Shown: piece after piece, positions 6,103 to 13,391 of the stretch
Numbering within the stretch: the stretch's first letter is position 1
Layout: the number at the start of each line of letters is the position of its first letter
Assembly: GCA_046757585.1 (NCBI GenBank)
Contig: JBHHYR010000095.1
Coordinates: forward strand, 1-13,976
Source: JBHHYR01 sp046757585
GTDB lineage: Bacteria > Desulfobacterota > Binatia > HRBIN30
DNA length: 13,976 nucleotides
Direction of reading: 5' to 3'
Position numbers and translations under genes: made by a program
The notes under the pieces: generated by a model
What the model saw: only the letters and a program-made list of their open reading frames with translations
Databases searched by the model: none
Told to the model about the DNA's origin: nothing

Positions 6103-6174
6103 ACCCGTGGCTGCAGTGCCGGTGTGTCTTGAGCGAAGTTCCTGTTCGATCCGCCATTCATTTTCGAAGCACGC

Positions 6175-6957
6175 CTAGCATCCCCGGAAGACCGGCTTCC
6201 GTTTCTTCAAGAATGCTGCGACCCCTTCCCGCCGATCACGCGTGGTTTGCAGCAGGACGTACAAGTCTTCCTCGAGTCGGATGCCTTGATCGAGTGTCAG
6301 GTCACTGCCCTTCAGGACCGCTTCCTTCGCGTAGCGCAGCGCGATCGGTCCCTTCGCCCGCAGCGCTGCGACGATCTGCTTGAGCACGCCCGGGAAACTC
6401 GTGTGCGGCACGACGCGCGACGCCAGACCGATGGCATACGCTTCTGTCGCGTCCAAGGTGCGGCCGGTGAGCAGCAGATCGAGGGCACGCATGCGACCAA
6501 CGATCCGCGGCAGCCGTTGCGTGCCGCCATGCGAGGGCAAGCGTCCCATGCGCAGCTGCGGCATGGCGAAGCGGGCGCGGTCCGACGCGATGCGCAGGTC
6601 GCAGCAGAGTGCCAGCTCGAGGCCCTCGGCGAACGCGTCGCCCTGCAGGGCGGCGATGACCGGCCGGGTGAGGCGTCCGATAGCGCCGGCCCAGTCGATG
6701 CGGCGCTCCCACGTTCCTCCGTCCTCGATCCCTAAGCAAAAGCTCCGTCCTGCCGCTGCCAGCACGACGGCGACGACGGCCTCGTCCAACTCGATCTCCG
6801 CCGCGGCGTCGGACAGAGCCTGGGCCAGGCGTTGCGTGATGCGGTTGCCTGCCTCTGGACGCTCCAACCTGAGCCAGGCAACGCCGTCGGCGACCTTGAG
6901 ACTGAGCGGGCGTGGGTGGCCGCGCGTCGCCACGCGCGCCGCGGCGCTCTTTCTCAC
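6175..6957 (-). CDS. Crotonase-family protein lacking one catalytic Glu
   Basis: This 260-residue protein has the enoyl-CoA hydratase/isomerase (crotonase) fold: GVAWLRLERPEAGNRI at the first strand, SFCLG as the first oxyanion-hole segment, the EGLELALCCDLRIASDRARF helix, LPSHGGTQRLPRIVG, LLLTGRTLDATEAYAIGL and a K-R-K-P-V-F-R-G C-terminus. Compared with rat hydratase, Glu144 is kept (Glu114) but Glu164 is Gln134, and the usual Gly triplet before Glu144 reads A-E-G. It may therefore catalyse another crotonase reaction (isomerase, hydrolase or dehydration type) or be weak as a hydratase. Its ATG overlaps the stop of the upstream acyl-CoA ligase gene by four bases (ATGA), so the two are translationally coupled. 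It is the last gene of the operon. Stop is TAG. Confidence 0.87.
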   Translation of the reverse strand: MRKSAAARVATRGHPRPLSLKVADGVAWLRLERPEAGNRITQRLAQALSDAAAEIELDEAVVAVVLAAAGRSFCLGIEDGGTWERRIDWAGAIGRLTRPVIAALQGDAFAEGLELALCCDLRIASDRARFAMPQLRMGRLPSHGGTQRLPRIVGRMRALDLLLTGRTLDATEAYAIGLASRVVPHTSFPGVLKQIVAALRAKGPIALRYAKEAVLKGSDLTLDQGIRLEEDLYVLLQTTRDRREGVAAFLKKRKPVFRGC

Positions 6958-8513
6958 GCGTCCCCTCCCGCCAGCTGCTCCCGCAAATCCTTCTTGAGAA
7001 CCTTGCCCAGTGGGTTCTTCGGCAGGACATCGGCAAACTGGATGACCTCCGGCTTCTTGAAGCTGGCCAAACGTTGCCGGCAGAAGTCGGTGAGCTCCTC
7101 AGTGGTCAACGTCACTCCTGGCCGCGGTACGACGATAGCGGCGACGCGCTGTCCCCATTCGACGTCCGGGATACCGACGACCGCCGCTTCATCGACGCCC
7201 GGGTGCGAGTACAAGACCGCCTCCACCTCCGCCGGGGCGATGTTCTCACCCCCCCGAATGATCATGTCATCCTTGCGGCCGGCGAGAAAAATGTAGCCGT
7301 CCTCGTCCAACCACCCCATGTCACGCGTGGGCAGCCAGCCATCCCGCAGCGGCGGCGCCGTACCGCCGCGCCCGCCATACCCTTTCATGACGCGCGGCGT
7401 GCGGACCCAGAGCTCTCCGACTTGCCCGGCCGGAAGCTCCTGGCCCTGCTCATCCACGATCTTCAGCTCCACGTCCGGCAGTGGCCGCCCGATCGACTTG
7501 AGCCGCTTCAGGCGGCGCTCGACTTCTTCAGGTGTGCCGTCGAGCCGATGATCGTCGGGACCAAGCACGGTCAGCGTGGAGGTCGTTTCGGTCTGGCCGA
7601 AGGCGTTCACGAATCCCACGGTCTTCGGGAACAGCTCAATGGCCCGGCGAATCACCGGAAACGGCATGGCCGCGCCGCCGTAGGAGAGGTTCTGCAAACT
7701 GGAGAGGTCGTGTTGCGAGAAGTCCGGATGGTCGATGAGCTGCTTGACCATCGTCGGCACGAGGAAGGCATGCGTCACTTGTTCGCGTTCGACGGCACGG
7801 AGCCACTCGCCCGCGTCGAATTGGCGCAGCAGCACCAGCTTGCGGCCGGTGAACATGTTCGTCATGACGGCCGTGGTGCCAGCGATATGGTACAGCGGTA
7901 CACAGAGCAGCGAGGTGCCGCGCGGCGTGCCATCGGCTAATTCGACGTTGGCCGTGACGTAGGCGGTGAAGTCGTTGTATGTGAGCAGGACCGCTTTGGG
8001 CAGCGCCGTTGTCCCGCTGGTGTACATCAGAATCGTGGTGTCCTCGTCGTCGACCTCCGGGCTATCCCACGCCGGGGACGCCTCCGCGATCATGCGGTCG
8101 AGGTGGAGCATGCCGTCGTGCGGTGTTTCCATCGCGACGTACGTTTCGACGCTGGTCAATTGGGGGCGGAGCTGTGCCACGACGTCCAGGTAGCGATCGC
8201 CAACCAGCAGCACCTTCGCCCGGGCGGTCGTCACCATGTATGTGAGCTCGGGCAACTTGGCGCGGTAGTTCAAGGGCAGGAATATCCCGCCGGCGGCGGC
8301 CGTCGCGTAGTACGCTTCGACAAACCGGTGCGAGTTGGTGTGCAGAACAGCCACGCAGTCTCCCGGGCACACGCCGATCGCGCGTAGCGCATTGGCCAGG
8401 CGCTGAATATCATCCCACAGCTGCCCGTACGTGAGACGCTGGGCCTCGAAGACCAGGATCTCCTGCTCCGCAAACATTGCCGCTGGAATACTGACAAAGT
8501 TCGATGTGTTCAC
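6954..8513 (-). CDS. AMP-forming acyl-CoA ligase
   Basis: This is an ANL-superfamily adenylating enzyme of 519 residues that should join a carboxylic acid, probably a fatty or aromatic acid, to CoA at the cost of ATP. Visible motifs: P-loop YTSGTTALPK (164-173, with Ala where Gly is usual), NAFGQTET (303-310), DGWLPTRDMG, the hinge GRKDDMIIRGGENI (412-425) and PLGKVLKK with catalytic Lys504. The substrate cannot be told from sequence alone. The start is GTG 8513 with GGAG six bases before it; an internal ATG at 8477 is the alternative. The gene lies 68 bases after one crotonase gene and overlaps the next one by four bases, so the operon probably activates an acid and then processes its CoA ester. 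Stop is TGA. Confidence 0.92.
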   Translation of the reverse strand: MNTSNFVSIPAAMFAEQEILVFEAQRLTYGQLWDDIQRLANALRAIGVCPGDCVAVLHTNSHRFVEAYYATAAAGGIFLPLNYRAKLPELTYMVTTARAKVLLVGDRYLDVVAQLRPQLTSVETYVAMETPHDGMLHLDRMIAEASPAWDSPEVDDEDTTILMYTSGTTALPKAVLLTYNDFTAYVTANVELADGTPRGTSLLCVPLYHIAGTTAVMTNMFTGRKLVLLRQFDAGEWLRAVEREQVTHAFLVPTMVKQLIDHPDFSQHDLSSLQNLSYGGAAMPFPVIRRAIELFPKTVGFVNAFGQTETTSTLTVLGPDDHRLDGTPEEVERRLKRLKSIGRPLPDVELKIVDEQGQELPAGQVGELWVRTPRVMKGYGGRGGTAPPLRDGWLPTRDMGWLDEDGYIFLAGRKDDMIIRGGENIAPAEVEAVLYSHPGVDEAAVVGIPDVEWGQRVAAIVVPRPGVTLTTEELTDFCRQRLASFKKPEVIQFADVLPKNPLGKVLKKDLREQLAGGDA

Positions 8514-8581
8514 CGCGCACTCCGCTCGCCGGTCAGTGCCTCAATCACATCGCTGCTCCACACAGGCCGGCGATGATCTGG

Positions 8582-9340
8582 TCACACATGCGTCGTAGTC
8601 TGATCGTTCAACCGTCGTTCCAACGCCAAGCCCTCGGCCAGGCTCAGATCGAGCCCCTCGTGTACTACCCGCTTGGCGCGCGCCACCAGGGTCGCTGGCA
8701 ATTCGCACAGGCGGCGTGCCAGGTCAACCGCGGCTGGGCGGAGCCTACGTGCGGCAACGACCTGGATGACGATGCCCAGCTCCAGAGCCTCAGCTGCACT
8801 GAGCCAACGGCCGGTGAGGATCAGGTCCAGCGCCCGGCCGACACCCAGCGCCCGCGCGGTCGTCTGCGTGCCAGCCACGCCGGGAACCATGCCCATGCCC
8901 GTTTCCGGGTACGAGAAGCGCGCGTCGTCTGCGGCGATGCACAGATCGCAGAGGAGTGCCATCTCGAACCCGCCGCCCACGGCGTATCCATGCACTGCGG
9001 CGATCGTCGGCACCGGGAGCGACTGCAGGAGCCCCCAGACGTCCCGGCGCCAGCGCACGTCGCGCGCCACGACGGGCGAGGGTGCACGGCCGAACTCCCG
9101 CACGTCGCCACCCGTACAGAACGCACGGCCGTTCCCTTGCAGGAGCATGACACGGACATCCGGATCATCGCGGACCGCCTGCAGCGTCTCGAACAGCGCA
9201 TCGCGCATCGCCACGTTGTACGCGTTGAGCACCTCGGGCCGGTTGAGCGACACGCTGGCAATCGGCCCGATCTTTTCGTACAGGACCGCGGGCGCCCGCC
9301 GGCCACGGGCACCCCGGTGTGCCCCGACCACTCGGGGCAC
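8582..9340 (-). CDS. Enoyl-CoA hydratase/isomerase (crotonase family)
   Basis: This protein of 252 residues has a complete crotonase active site: the oxyanion segment RAFCTGGD, then HGYAVGGGFEMALLCD with Glu126 and SYPETGMGMVPG with Glu146, 20 residues apart as in rat Glu144 and Glu164. LTGRWLSAAEALELGIV follows. Hydration of an enoyl-CoA is the likely reaction, though isomerases share the fold. The start is uncertain. GTG 9340 overlaps the TAG stop of the desulforedoxin-type gene by one base (TAGTG), a coupled arrangement, but leaves about 18 residues before the conserved VLYEKIG; GTG 9331 is an alternative. A 9-bp hairpin covers both. The open frame continues further upstream over the mini-gene, so gene callers may report a 287-residue version. 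Stop is TGA. Confidence 0.87.
   Translation of the reverse strand: MPRVVGAHRGARGRRAPAVLYEKIGPIASVSLNRPEVLNAYNVAMRDALFETLQAVRDDPDVRVMLLQGNGRAFCTGGDVREFGRAPSPVVARDVRWRRDVWGLLQSLPVPTIAAVHGYAVGGGFEMALLCDLCIAADDARFSYPETGMGMVPGVAGTQTTARALGVGRALDLILTGRWLSAAEALELGIVIQVVAARRLRPAAVDLARRLCELPATLVARAKRVVHEGLDLSLAEGLALERRLNDQTTTHV
9319..9340 (-). promoter_or_regulatory. Hairpin over the desulforedoxin-like/crotonase junction
   Basis: A perfect 9-bp GC-rich stem (minus strand GTGCCCCGA with TCGGGGCAC) with a four-base loop GTGG begins at the last base of the upstream stop codon. The probable GTG start of the crotonase gene forms the first three bases of the stem, and the second candidate GTG lies in the loop. 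Such a structure could hide the start until ribosomes finishing the upstream gene open it. It is not followed by a T-run, so it is not a typical terminator. Confidence 0.5.
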
Positions 9341-9483
9341 TAGTCGCTCGAGGGCAGGGGCTTCGCTTCTTTCAGTTTCATCTCGTGCCCGCAACACTCC
9401 AGCGTGCCCGGACCCGGCTTGTTGCACAGCGCCTCCGTCCCGCACGTGTCACAGAGGTATCGCTTGCCAAGTTGATTCGCCAT
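9340..9483 (-). CDS. Desulforedoxin-type mini-protein 2
   Basis: This 47-residue protein begins MANQLGKRYLCDTCG and has Cys11, Cys14, Cys30 and Cys31 in the exact desulforedoxin spacing C-x2-C-x15-C-C, plus an extra Cys20. The GTLECCGHEM segment is typical of desulforedoxin and of superoxide reductase N-termini. A short tail rich in Lys and Pro follows. It is expected to bind one iron and carry electrons. The start is ATG 9483 with GGAGG six bases upstream, a strong site. It lies 53 bases after ygfZ, and its TAG overlaps the GTG of the crotonase gene. It shares its first seven residues with mini-protein 1 at 5611-5730, so the two are probably paralogues. Confidence 0.88.
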   Translation of the reverse strand: MANQLGKRYLCDTCGTEALCNKPGPGTLECCGHEMKLKEAKPLPSSD

Positions 9484-9536
9484 TTCACTCCTCCGTTCGA
9501 GTCACTGGTTTTACGCGTTCGTCCGCCGCTGGCACC

Positions 9537-10613
9537 CTAGGCGTGCGGCGAGCGGTAGAACGGTAATGCCACAACGTTAGCTGCCAGATTCGCGTCCCCG
9601 CTGGCGACGTGCACCGCCGAGCCCGGATCCCAGTACTCGCGCCGCGCATAGCCGAGCGCAATCACCGCCTGACGCGCCGGAGACCAGGCCGCACTGGTGA
9701 TCCAGCCCACTTCCTGCCCATCTCGCTTGAGTTTCGCCGCGGCGGGCGGGACCGATCGCCCTTCACACACCAGGCCAACGAGCCTCCGTTGCACCTGTCC
9801 ACGCGACGCAACGCGTTCAACGACCTCCTGCCCGAGATAGCAGCCCTTGGTGCGGCTGATCGCCGCGTCGAGGCCGACTTCGCTCAGCAAGGTGGAGTCG
9901 TCCATGTCGCGCCCGTACCACGGCACCCCGGCTTCGATCCGCAGCACGTCGAGCGCTTCCATTCCCACCGGCTCGGCGCCGGCGGCGCGGCAGCGCTCCC
10001 AGACACTGGCGCCGGCGTCCGGGTTGCCGAAAAGCACGTAGCCGCGTTCCCCGCTCTGACTGGCCGCTACGACGCGCACGCGGCTCCCTGCACAGGGAAG
10101 CTCACGGTGCGCGAACAGCTGCAGATCCGTGACCGCCTCACCCGTGACCGCTTGCACCGTGGCGGCCGCGCGCGGGCCTTCAATCGCGACGAGCGGTCCC
10201 CAATCGTCACCGCCCGTCCATTCCACATCATCCGCAACGACGTAGCGTTCGAGCGCGGCACGAACGGTGCCGAGCCGCTCCGCAGGCACGTCCAGCCAGA
10301 GCTCGTCGGGTAGCACGTAGACGCGCAAATCCGAGACCACCTTGCCCTGCTGTGTCAGCAACGCCGCGTACGTGCCGTTGCCTTCGCGGAGGCTAGCTAC
10401 GTCATTCGACAACATGCCGTGCAAGAAACTCATGCGGTCAGCGCCGCACATCCGCAGCAGGCCGCGATAGCCGGCGTCGAGCAGCCCGCAGCGGTGCCGT
10501 ACTGCAGCCCATTCGGTCTCGGTATCGCCGAAGCCTGCTGGCACTTCCCGGTCTGCGATGCGGACAAACCTGGCGCCGCTGGCGTGTTCCGCTGCATGTA
10601 GCTGCGGACTCAT
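9537..10613 (-). CDS. ygfZ: YgfZ/GcvT-type folate-binding protein
   Basis: This 358-residue protein matches the tetrahydrofolate-binding YgfZ family, a relative of the glycine-cleavage T protein that helps assemble or repair certain Fe-S proteins. The diagnostic K-G-C-Y-x-G-Q-E motif is present as KGCYLGQE (256-263, Cys258). Other supports are RCGLLDAGYRGLLRMCGADR near 41-60, FLHGMLSNDV, AALLTQQGKVVSDLRVYV, the central IEGPRA, and ALDVLRIEAGVPWYGRD. The start is ATG 10613, with GGAGGG nine bases before it; an upstream GTG at 10715 would add 34 unconserved residues. It heads the minus-strand operon with desulforedoxin-type protein 2, two crotonases and the acyl-CoA ligase. Stop is TAG. Confidence 0.92.
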   Translation of the reverse strand: MSPQLHAAEHASGARFVRIADREVPAGFGDTETEWAAVRHRCGLLDAGYRGLLRMCGADRMSFLHGMLSNDVASLREGNGTYAALLTQQGKVVSDLRVYVLPDELWLDVPAERLGTVRAALERYVVADDVEWTGGDDWGPLVAIEGPRAAATVQAVTGEAVTDLQLFAHRELPCAGSRVRVVAASQSGERGYVLFGNPDAGASVWERCRAAGAEPVGMEALDVLRIEAGVPWYGRDMDDSTLLSEVGLDAAISRTKGCYLGQEVVERVASRGQVQRRLVGLVCEGRSVPPAAAKLKRDGQEVGWITSAAWSPARQAVIALGYARREYWDPGSAVHVASGDANLAANVVALPFYRSPHA

Positions 10614-10806
10614 TTGGAGATTCCCTCCTCCGGCGACACAGGGGCTGATTTCATTTCCGCGGTGCCGGCGGGCAAGACGCCGAGATTGTGCCTCAAGCCG
10701 GCAGCGGGTGCGCACACGGCCATCTCACCTCTCGCAAGCACTGATTCGATCGGTTTTGACCGCCATTTGCAAGACGTGTTCAGTAGTCGCAAGGGCGGAG
10801 GACGGC
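10614..10806. other. Spacer between ygfZ and the methyltransferase gene
   Basis: No convincing gene is seen. It must hold the leader of the ygfZ operon, unless that operon is co-transcribed with the methyltransferase gene. I do not see a clear promoter or terminator. Confidence 0.4.
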
Positions 10807-11445
10807 TCACGCGCGGGTGTGGATTTCGCGCATGGGGAAGCGCGGTGAGCGAGGAACATCGATCCGGTGCGCCTGGATCTTGACGATCTCGAAGCCGGCG
10901 GTGCGGATGGCCGCCACGGTGTCGCGGTTGAGATTACAGCCGTCCATCAACCACCGCCAGAGGGGGTTGAAGAGGTCCTGTGCGGTGGCACCCAAGGTGC
11001 GTTCGCTGCGCACGTGCTCGAAGAATCTGACCGGCGCGCCCGGCCGCACGACGCGGCGCAGCTCCTGCAATCCCTGCAGCACGTTCGGCACGGAGCAGAA
11101 GACCAGCGTTCCCAGCGCTGCATCGAAGGCGTGGTCGGGGAAGGGGAGCGCCTGCGCATCGCTGTCTTGTACCGTGACGTGCGCATCGACCGCTCTGGCA
11201 CGCTCGGTCGCGAAGGTGCGGAACTCCTCGAGGGGTTCGATGGCGGTGACCTCGGCGGCGGCTGGGTAATGTTTGAAGTTCAGCCCGGTCCCGCAGCCGA
11301 CTTCGAGCACGCGGCCAGCCAGATCTCCTGCCAGGCGCGCCCGAATCGCTTCGACGCCGGCGCGCTCCATGGGGTGTGTGAACTTTTCGTACAGGACCGC
11401 TAGACCACCGTGGCGGCGCGCCATCCAGCGGGTGAAGACGCTCAT
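10807..11445 (-). CDS. Class I SAM-dependent methyltransferase
   Basis: This 212-residue protein is of the UbiE/Methyltransf_11 type. Motif I is VLEVGCGTGLNFKHYP (from residue 46), with acidic Glu70 at the end of strand 2 (TAIEP), then VQDSDAQALPFPDHAFDAALGTLVFCSVPN and a typical LQELRRVVRPGAPVRFFEHVRS. The C-terminal LWRWLMDGCNLNRDTVAAIRTAGFEI is common in phospholipid or small-molecule methyltransferases of this group. The substrate cannot be told. The start is ATG 11445, giving MSVFTRWMARRHGG; its ribosome site is weak, and longer in-frame starts up to 11517 give an unconserved leader. It is divergent from rnj. Stop is TGA. Confidence 0.88.
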   Translation of the reverse strand: MSVFTRWMARRHGGLAVLYEKFTHPMERAGVEAIRARLAGDLAGRVLEVGCGTGLNFKHYPAAAEVTAIEPLEEFRTFATERARAVDAHVTVQDSDAQALPFPDHAFDAALGTLVFCSVPNVLQGLQELRRVVRPGAPVRFFEHVRSERTLGATAQDLFNPLWRWLMDGCNLNRDTVAAIRTAGFEIVKIQAHRIDVPRSPRFPMREIHTRA

Positions 11446-11583
11446 CGATGTCTTCGTAGCAGACGAGCAGGGTGGAGGGAAGACGCGGTGCTCGGGAGGG
11501 GGGCCTCCAAACGGCACTGCTCAGTTATACGCGGCCGTTCAGGGGCTTCCGGGCGGTGTGCGGCGGCACGGCCGTGCGTTGCG

Positions 11584-11613
11584 TTGACTCGGCGGAGGGC
11601 CGCCGGCTATCAT
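11584..11613 (+). promoter_or_regulatory. Sigma-70-like promoter for rnj
   Basis: TTGACT at 11584-11589 and TATCAT at 11608-11613 are separated by 18 bases and lie about 100 bases upstream of the rnj ATG, in the divergent spacer. Both boxes are close to the consensus, and AT-rich motifs are scarce in this GC-rich DNA. Confidence 0.5.
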
Positions 11614-11716
11614 TTGAAGGTGTGGTGCGGTGCTGTCGAGGCTGGGGTGTTTGGCGGATCTTACCGAGCGGTACCGCCTCGCATCGCTGTTTTGGGGAAC
11701 ATTCCGAGAGGTTCGG

Positions 11717-13390
11717 ATGGCCGGTGCTGAGGGCAGCGGAGCGCTCCGTGTCACGCCTTTGGGCGGACTCGGAGAGATCGGCCTGAATTGTCTCGTGCTC
11801 GAATACGGCGGCGCAGCCATCGCCATCGACTGCGGCCTCATGTTTCCTGAGGTGCACATGCTCGGGATCGACCTGGTGATTCCCGACCTCGGCTACTTAC
11901 AGCGCCTGGGCGACCGCTTCCTTGGCTTCGTGATCACGCATGGTCATGAGGATCACATCGGGGCGCTGCCGTACGTCCTGCGGGAGCTGCCGGTGCCCGT
12001 ATACGCGCCGCCGATGGCGGCCGGCCTGATTACGCAAAAGCTGCGCGAGCACGATCTCGCCGGCGACACGCGACTCGATGTCTTCCATCCGCGGCGGCCG
12101 TGGCGGATGGGGCCTTTCGAGATCGAACCGGTGCACATGACGCATTCGATCGTGGATGCCGTCGCACTGGCCATTACCACACCGTTGGGAACCGTGATCC
12201 ACAGTGGTGACTTCAAGATCGACCAGACCCCCATCGACGGGGCCGCCTCCGACCTGTCATGCCTGGCCGCACACGCCGCGCGCGGTGTGTTGCTGCTGTT
12301 GTCGGATTCGACCAATGCCGAGCGTGAAGGGTACACGCCCTCTGAACGCTCCGTGCATGGCAGCCTCGATCGCATCTTCGGTGACACGGCGGGCAAGATC
12401 TTCTTCTCCACGTTCGCCTCGCACGTCCATCGGCTGGCGCAGGTGCTCGAGCTCGCGCAGCGCCACGGCCGCCGCGTTGTGACCATCGGCCGTAGCCTGA
12501 CCAACAACCTGAAGATCGCCTCGCAGTTGGGGTACTTGCAGTTTCCCCCCTCCCTCTTTGCCGAACCGAGCGAGCTGAGCGCGCTCCGCCCGGAGCAGGT
12601 GACCCTGCTGGCCACAGGCAGTCAGGGCGAGCCGCTGTCGGCGCTGATGCGGATCGCGGTGGGGGATCACGCCCAGGTGCGCATCGAGCCGGACGATGCC
12701 GTGATCCTCTCGTCGCGCATTATTCCGGGCAACGAGAAGTCGATCAGCAACATGATCAACCACATCTCGCGGCGCGGGGCGATGGTGCATCACGCCGGTA
12801 CCGCCGCGGTACACGCCTCGGGCCACGCCAGCCAGGAAGAGCTGAAGTTGATGCTCCGCCTGATCCAGCCCCGCTACTTCGTTCCCGTGCACGGCGAGTA
12901 CCGCCACTTGGCGCGGCACCGGGCGCTGGCACACGCCGTCGGCATCCTCGCCGATGCCACCTTCTTGCTCGAAGACGGGCACGTGCTCGAGATCGACGCG
13001 CGTGGCGCGCACGTGGCCGAGCCGGTGCACGCCGGCCGCGTCTTCGTCGACGGCAAGGGGATCGGGGACGTCGAGGACATCGTGCTGCGTGACCGGCGCC
13101 ACCTGTCCTCGGATGGCCTGGTGCTGGCGATCTTGGCCATCGACCAACAAACCGGCGAGCTCATTGCCGGGCCGGACCTGGTGTCCCGGGGTTTCATCCT
13201 CGAGCAGAACGGGCAAGAATACCTGGAGAACGCCAAGGACGTCGTCATCAAGACCTTGCAGGAGATCACCTCGGAGTCGCGGACCGATTCGATGGAAGTG
13301 AAAGAAGAAGTCCGCAAGGCCTTGAAGCGGTTCTTCACACGCACACTGGAGCGGCGGCCAGTGATCGTGCCGTTCATCATGGAGATGTAG
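11717..13390 (+). CDS. rnj: Ribonuclease J
   Basis: RNase J is a metallo-beta-lactamase/beta-CASP nuclease with 5'-3' exo- and endonuclease action on RNA. At 557 residues the length is normal. The Zn site is seen as HGHEDH (residues 75-80), with His143 in HMTHS and Asp165 in HSGDFKID. The beta-CASP part has SDSTNAEREGYTPSE, STFASHVHR and GRSLTNNLKIA. Later come ATGSQGEPLSAL, ASGHAS (His370) and PVHGEYRHL (His392). The C-terminal domain has GIGDVEDIVLRDRRHLSSDG and VSRGFI and ends with TLERRPVIVPFIMEM. The start is ATG 11717 with AGAGG five bases upstream; the open frame extends to 11630 but that part is unconserved. FtsK follows after one base, so the two form an operon. Confidence 0.95.
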   Translation: MAGAEGSGALRVTPLGGLGEIGLNCLVLEYGGAAIAIDCGLMFPEVHMLGIDLVIPDLGYLQRLGDRFLGFVITHGHEDHIGALPYVLRELPVPVYAPPMAAGLITQKLREHDLAGDTRLDVFHPRRPWRMGPFEIEPVHMTHSIVDAVALAITTPLGTVIHSGDFKIDQTPIDGAASDLSCLAAHAARGVLLLLSDSTNAEREGYTPSERSVHGSLDRIFGDTAGKIFFSTFASHVHRLAQVLELAQRHGRRVVTIGRSLTNNLKIASQLGYLQFPPSLFAEPSELSALRPEQVTLLATGSQGEPLSALMRIAVGDHAQVRIEPDDAVILSSRIIPGNEKSISNMINHISRRGAMVHHAGTAAVHASGHASQEELKLMLRLIQPRYFVPVHGEYRHLARHRALAHAVGILADATFLLEDGHVLEIDARGAHVAEPVHAGRVFVDGKGIGDVEDIVLRDRRHLSSDGLVLAILAIDQQTGELIAGPDLVSRGFILEQNGQEYLENAKDVVIKTLQEITSESRTDSMEVKEEVRKALKRFFTRTLERRPVIVPFIMEM

Positions 13391-13391
13391 C

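Noticed and set aside
5750..6161. Several open frames of 70-135 residues with Pro/Leu/Glu/Gly-rich translations
   Set aside because: They are translations of the palindromic repeats, not genes.
9341..9445. N-terminal 35 residues of the 287-residue crotonase frame
   Set aside because: This part overlaps the desulforedoxin-type gene in another frame, is not crotonase-like, and the iron mini-protein has a strong ribosome site.
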